Below the pieces are notes generated by a model that saw nothing but the letters and a program-made list of their open reading frames with translations, was not told where the DNA came from and searched no databases. 6,826 nucleotides of DNA from Acidobacteriaceae bacterium (GTDB lineage: Bacteria; Acidobacteriota; Terriglobia; Terriglobales; Acidobacteriaceae). The stretch is from positions 1 through 6,826 of the forward strand of contig PLST01000153.1 in the NCBI GenBank assembly GCA_003164255.1. The letters run 5' to 3'. Below, piece by piece: positions 3,975-6,826 of the stretch (within the stretch, counting starts at the first letter, position 1; each line of letters begins with the position of its first letter). Made by a program: the position numbers and the translations under genes.

Positions 3975-6413
3975 TCAGTTGGCATCAACCTTGACAACCA
4001 CATTGTATCCAAGCCAGGCGTCCTGTTCCGGCCAATAGAGGGTCCATTCCACAGCGCTCGATCCCGTTCCGGGCGTGATATCCGCGCTGAAGCCGGCGCT
4101 GCCCAGGTTGCGGCTCAGCAGTTTTTCCACGGTTTTCCAGACGTCTTCGGTCCACACCAGCTCAAAGTTTCGTTCGTCGAGGATCCGCAGTGTGTTTCCG
4201 GCGTCCATTCGCTGGATGGGCCTTAGCCGGCTGTAAATCTCCATATCGCGGCGGCGCTTCCCGCGCCCCTCCGGCTCGCAATAGCGCTCGTACACCGGGT
4301 CGACGCGGTCAAACACCTTGCCGTCGAGCGCCGACCGCAGCAGCTTAAGATACTCCGCATGAGCCCACACCAGCGGACACGCCGAACCCGCCGGCTCGCC
4401 CCGTTTCATGCTCCATTCGGGAATGTCTGCCTCGTCCCACACCTGCTCGGGCATCATCTGGCCGCAGGTGGCAAAGGCCTCATAGGTCCTGATGAGCACC
4501 TCAAATTCGTTGCCGGCCGCCAGTTCGTAGTGGGCCCGCTCGCCGATCAGCAGTGGCCACGGACGTCCTTGCCCCCAGCCCTGAAAGGGCCCTCCATCCG
4601 GCCTCTGTCCGTACCCGTCTTCGTTGTAGCGCAGCCAGCACGACCCCTGCGGCAATTCGCGCTTCAGCACCGCGTCGACAACCTTGAGCGAATCCACAAT
4701 CAGCGGGTCGTCGGCGCGCCGAATGCCGTACCGCACCAGTTCAAGGAACCCCGCGTCGATAATCTCCCGAGCCTCAAACTCCGTGCGCGTGCCGGGCGGA
4801 CGGTTTGCCAGGTGCAGAGTCTCGCGTCCGCAACCCTCATGGGCATAGGCCTCGCCGCACTCGGGCGGGCGGATGCGCATATAGTGCCGCTTGATTTCAG
4901 GAAGCAGAACGCCGTTGTTGGTCACCGTCCAGTCTTCGAGGTGCTTCTCGATCCAGTCGGCAAACTCCTCAAGGAACACTGCCAACTCGGCCGAATCGTG
5001 GGCGCGCACAATCTCCGCAGCACAGATGAGACCGGAGATCGCGGCCGCCAACGTGGAGGGCGAGTACCCGGGATTCTCCTCCCATCGCTCCTGGTTGGTG
5101 ATGGGGCAGTGGCGCACGAGAAAGCCGGCCGCCCGCTCGACAAACGGAAAAATATCCATTGCGCCGAGTGCGTCGGCCTTCCAGAGCCGCCATGCCAGGA
5201 TCACCGGATAGGCCACCTCATCCAGTTGCAGGCCCTTCCAGTAGGGGGTTCCATCGATCCAGAAATTTTGAGAGAACCCGCCGTCGGGATGCTGCGTGCA
5301 GGCGAGGTAAACCAATGCGCGGCGCGCGGTCTCGGCGCGTCCGCAAGCCATCAACGCGGTGGCGGTTTGCACCATATCGCGGGTCCACACCAGGTGGTAG
5401 CCGCCCAGGTCGTCGTCGCCCTTCACTTGGCCCCAGGGAATGGAGGCGGAAGCGACAAAGGCGCCGGAATAGGTCTTGTCCTCGTGCGCGAGCAAAACGT
5501 TGTGACTGGTGCGCATCAGCTTGCCGCCGTCGCCAGACCTGGCGGCCAGCCATTCCGGGTTGGCGGCCCGGCTCCACTGCGCGATGAAGCGGCGGCGATT
5601 CTCTTCGAAGGGCATCGCGAGAGAGCCCATCGTCTTCTGCAAAGCTGTGTGATGGCCTTCGCCAATGCCAAAGGCAAGGATGAACTCGTATCCGCCGGCC
5701 ACCGGTTCGCACCTATTGTCCAGCTCCCCCAATAACGCGATGTTGCCATTGGTTGCGGAACCAAACTCCCAATCCATGCGGAAGTTTTCCATCAGGTCGC
5801 GCCAACCGTCGCTTGCGCCCACAAAGCCGCAGCTTACGCGCGAAAATCCGCAACTGGCGGCCATGGCCAGCGACCAGCCATCCTTCCATGCAAGCAGTGC
5901 TTTGTGTCCGGCAAGGTCGAGTGCTCGCGCGGAGTTGCCCGCCCCGCCGTTGTCCAAATGCGGCGCCAGCAGCGCATAGACCTTGAGCCGAGGCAACAGA
6001 TCGGGGTGCCCCTCGAGCCGGACGCGCGTGAGCACCACGCTATGGTGCGGGTCGCAGATGATTTCCTTGGTTAGTTGGTAGCGGCCCTGGGGATCGCGGT
6101 TGATGTAGCGTACGCCCAGCGCTTCAGCGTCGACGTATTCAAACGTCGATTCCAAGTCGCGCTTTTCTTCGTGGAAGAATGTCTCGCCGTCGGTGACCAG
6201 GAATTCCATATCGCGCACCTGGGCGCGGTCGATGGTGGGGTGGTAGACCTCGTTCAGAACTCCGTGCGAGCAGGTGAACCAGATTCGGCTGGATGCCGAG
6301 TACGCCGTGCCCACCGCATCCTTCACGCTTGAAGTCCAGCGCGGCTCCAGGCCGGGCGCGCCAAACGCTTCGCCCTGCTGGTCAAGCCAAAGGTAATCTG
6401 CCATGTCGCTCAT
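3975..6413 (-). CDS. GH15 glucoamylase-type glycosidase (glucan 1,4-alpha-glucosidase)
   Basis: An inverting exo-acting glycosidase of family GH15, expected to release beta-D-glucose from the non-reducing ends of alpha-glucans or maltooligosaccharides. From ATG 6411-6413 it is 812 residues. An N-terminal beta-sandwich spans about 1-285, then an (alpha/alpha)6 barrel about 295-700. Barrel motifs: YHLVWTRD at 339-346 (subsite -1 binding, Arg345-Asp346), ERWEENPGYSP at 442-452 with Glu445 as likely general acid (by the WEE of fungal enzymes), and WPLLIGERAHYEL at 619-631 with Glu625 as likely base. A C-terminal beta-rich extension (about 705-812) is appended; I recall similar tails in other bacterial GH15 proteins. 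No signal peptide or membrane segment is visible, so a cytoplasmic role in glycogen or maltodextrin use is inferred. Trehalase or glucodextranase activity, known in related GH15 groups, cannot be excluded. In-frame TTG 6423-6425 is an alternative start, four bases after AAGGA. Confidence 0.93.
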   Translation of the reverse strand: MSDMADYLWLDQQGEAFGAPGLEPRWTSSVKDAVGTAYSASSRIWFTCSHGVLNEVYHPTIDRAQVRDMEFLVTDGETFFHEEKRDLESTFEYVDAEALGVRYINRDPQGRYQLTKEIICDPHHSVVLTRVRLEGHPDLLPRLKVYALLAPHLDNGGAGNSARALDLAGHKALLAWKDGWSLAMAASCGFSRVSCGFVGASDGWRDLMENFRMDWEFGSATNGNIALLGELDNRCEPVAGGYEFILAFGIGEGHHTALQKTMGSLAMPFEENRRRFIAQWSRAANPEWLAARSGDGGKLMRTSHNVLLAHEDKTYSGAFVASASIPWGQVKGDDDLGGYHLVWTRDMVQTATALMACGRAETARRALVYLACTQHPDGGFSQNFWIDGTPYWKGLQLDEVAYPVILAWRLWKADALGAMDIFPFVERAAGFLVRHCPITNQERWEENPGYSPSTLAAAISGLICAAEIVRAHDSAELAVFLEEFADWIEKHLEDWTVTNNGVLLPEIKRHYMRIRPPECGEAYAHEGCGRETLHLANRPPGTRTEFEAREIIDAGFLELVRYGIRRADDPLIVDSLKVVDAVLKRELPQGSCWLRYNEDGYGQRPDGGPFQGWGQGRPWPLLIGERAHYELAAGNEFEVLIRTYEAFATCGQMMPEQVWDEADIPEWSMKRGEPAGSACPLVWAHAEYLKLLRSALDGKVFDRVDPVYERYCEPEGRGKRRRDMEIYSRLRPIQRMDAGNTLRILDERNFELVWTEDVWKTVEKLLSRNLGSAGFSADITPGTGSSAVEWTLYWPEQDAWLGYNVVVKVDAN

Positions 6414-6414
6414 C

Positions 6415-6434
6415 GTTGCACGCAACTTTTCCTT
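6415..6434 (-). promoter_or_regulatory. Ribosome binding region of the GH15 gene, with a small palindrome
   Basis: AAGGA is read on the minus strand from 6430-6434. It is 16 bases from the ATG at 6411-6413 but only four bases from an in-frame TTG at 6423-6425. Between it and the ATG is the palindrome GTTGCACGCAAC (6415-6426). If that folds in the RNA, the effective spacing to the ATG becomes about four bases; if it does not, TTG initiation adding four residues is more natural. The sequence cannot decide between these. Confidence 0.45.
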
Positions 6435-6560
6435 GTCCGGTTGGATTTGCCGGCCGTCTTCTGCTGATTGTTCTCTTCGTCGTCTCTGTTCCGGGAGCAA
6501 AACGGGGAAGTGCGCGGCACAAATTCCAGCTCCGCGCAGGCCAGCGCCCAGTCGCCGCCC

Positions 6561-6587
6561 ATTCTATCGATGTCCCGAACCCCTCAA
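6561..6587 (-). promoter_or_regulatory. Possible sigma70-type promoter of the cluster
   Basis: Minus strand: TTGAGG (6582-6587) and TAGAAT (6561-6566) with a 15-base spacer. The -10 matches five of six consensus bases, the -35 only its first four, and the spacer is short. Transcription would begin near 6553, giving a leader of about 140 bases before the GH15 ATG. This is the best match I found in the upstream region, but it is weak. Confidence 0.22.
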
Positions 6588-6795
6588 AGGTTTCCCTGCC
6601 TCCGCCGATTCTCTTCAAAAGCGCACAACCAATGCATCGACCGGTCATTTCCTCGTACGCTCGCCCCTCGTTCCTCGCTTCATGCACCCCTCAAGCCATC
6701 TTTTGCATCAACTTATACTGAAGGTTCTGCCGACCCATGTGAAAATCTCATGGCATTGTTGAATTTCAGGCCGCTGAATGTCTCAGCCGCACACT

Positions 6796-6826
6796 TTCAC
6801 TATCCACTGTCCAAGGTCCATTGTTC
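6796..6826. repeat. Degenerate heptamer repeat at the right window edge
   Basis: TCCA recurs with a 7-base period at 6803, 6810 and 6817, with a one-mismatch copy (TTCA) at 6796 and a partial one at 6824. The unit is roughly TGTCCAC and it runs off the edge. The unit sequence is unrelated to the CTAG heptamers at 1794-1828, but the period is the same. Confidence 0.5.

Larger units (their letters stand above)
6435..6826. other. Upstream non-coding region of the cluster
   Basis: About 390 bases with no open frame that looks like a real protein on either strand; the frames present are short, overlap each other and encode Arg/Pro/Ser-rich sequence. It presumably holds the promoter and leader of the GH15 gene. 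Seen inside: the weak promoter candidate at 6561-6587; a cluster of CGAGG-like words on the minus strand at about 6650-6682; a small hairpin GCTGA/TCAGC (6773-6777 with 6783-6787, loop of five) without a T run; and a degenerate 7-base repeat at the right edge. Confidence 0.6.

Noticed and set aside
4359..5735. A 458-codon open frame on the plus strand, antisense to GH15
   Set aside because: It lies wholly within the GH15 coding region, whose catalytic motifs are intact; the translation is low-complexity and His/Arg/Gly-rich with no recognisable domain. Long antisense frames are common opposite high-GC genes.
6382..6687. A 101-codon minus-strand frame ahead of GH15, possibly a small upstream gene
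   Set aside because: It runs into the GH15 start in another frame, its composition is Arg/Gly-rich without a recognisable fold, and there is no supporting ribosome binding site that I could identify.

Overview
The window reads as high-GC bacterial chromosome with five genes in a row, all on the minus strand. In transcription order (right to left) they are a GH15 glucoamylase-type glycosidase, transketolase (tkt), ribose-5-phosphate isomerase B (rpiB), a YihX-like HAD phosphatase, and the N-terminal part of a 6-phosphogluconate dehydrogenase (gnd) that runs off the left edge. From general recall of gene order and protein style, an Acidobacteriota (Terriglobia-like) host is my best guess. There is no rRNA or other marker in the window, so treat that as a guess. 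I see no mobile element, phage gene, CRISPR array, tRNA or rRNA.

Layout: 1-542 gnd (partial); a 20-base gap with a clear Shine-Dalgarno; 563-1174 HAD phosphatase; 1175-1308 intergenic with two short tandem repeats; 1309-1791 rpiB (GTG start); 1792-1904 an intergenic region built of CTAG-rich heptamer repeats in inverted orientation around a separate hairpin; 1905-3902 tkt; a 72-base gap; 3975-6413 GH15; 6414-6826 about 400 bases with no convincing gene, presumably the leader and promoter region of the cluster, ending in a second, degenerate 7-base periodic repeat.

Together the genes outline a route from alpha-glucan to pentose phosphates. GH15 would release glucose from maltooligosaccharide or glycogen-like substrates in the cytoplasm. 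The YihX-like phosphatase could release glucose from glucose 1-phosphate. Gnd oxidises 6-phosphogluconate to ribulose 5-phosphate, RpiB interconverts ribulose 5-phosphate and ribose 5-phosphate, and transketolase links these to glycolysis. Zwf, a lactonase and a glucokinase are not in the window but could lie beyond the left edge. Co-transcription is inferred from orientation and spacing only.

The proteins are ordinary members of known families, and I did not find a new multi-gene system. The least explained part is the DNA between tkt and rpiB, where the rpiB ribosome binding site is itself made of a heptamer repeat that can pair with an inverted copy next to the tkt stop codon.
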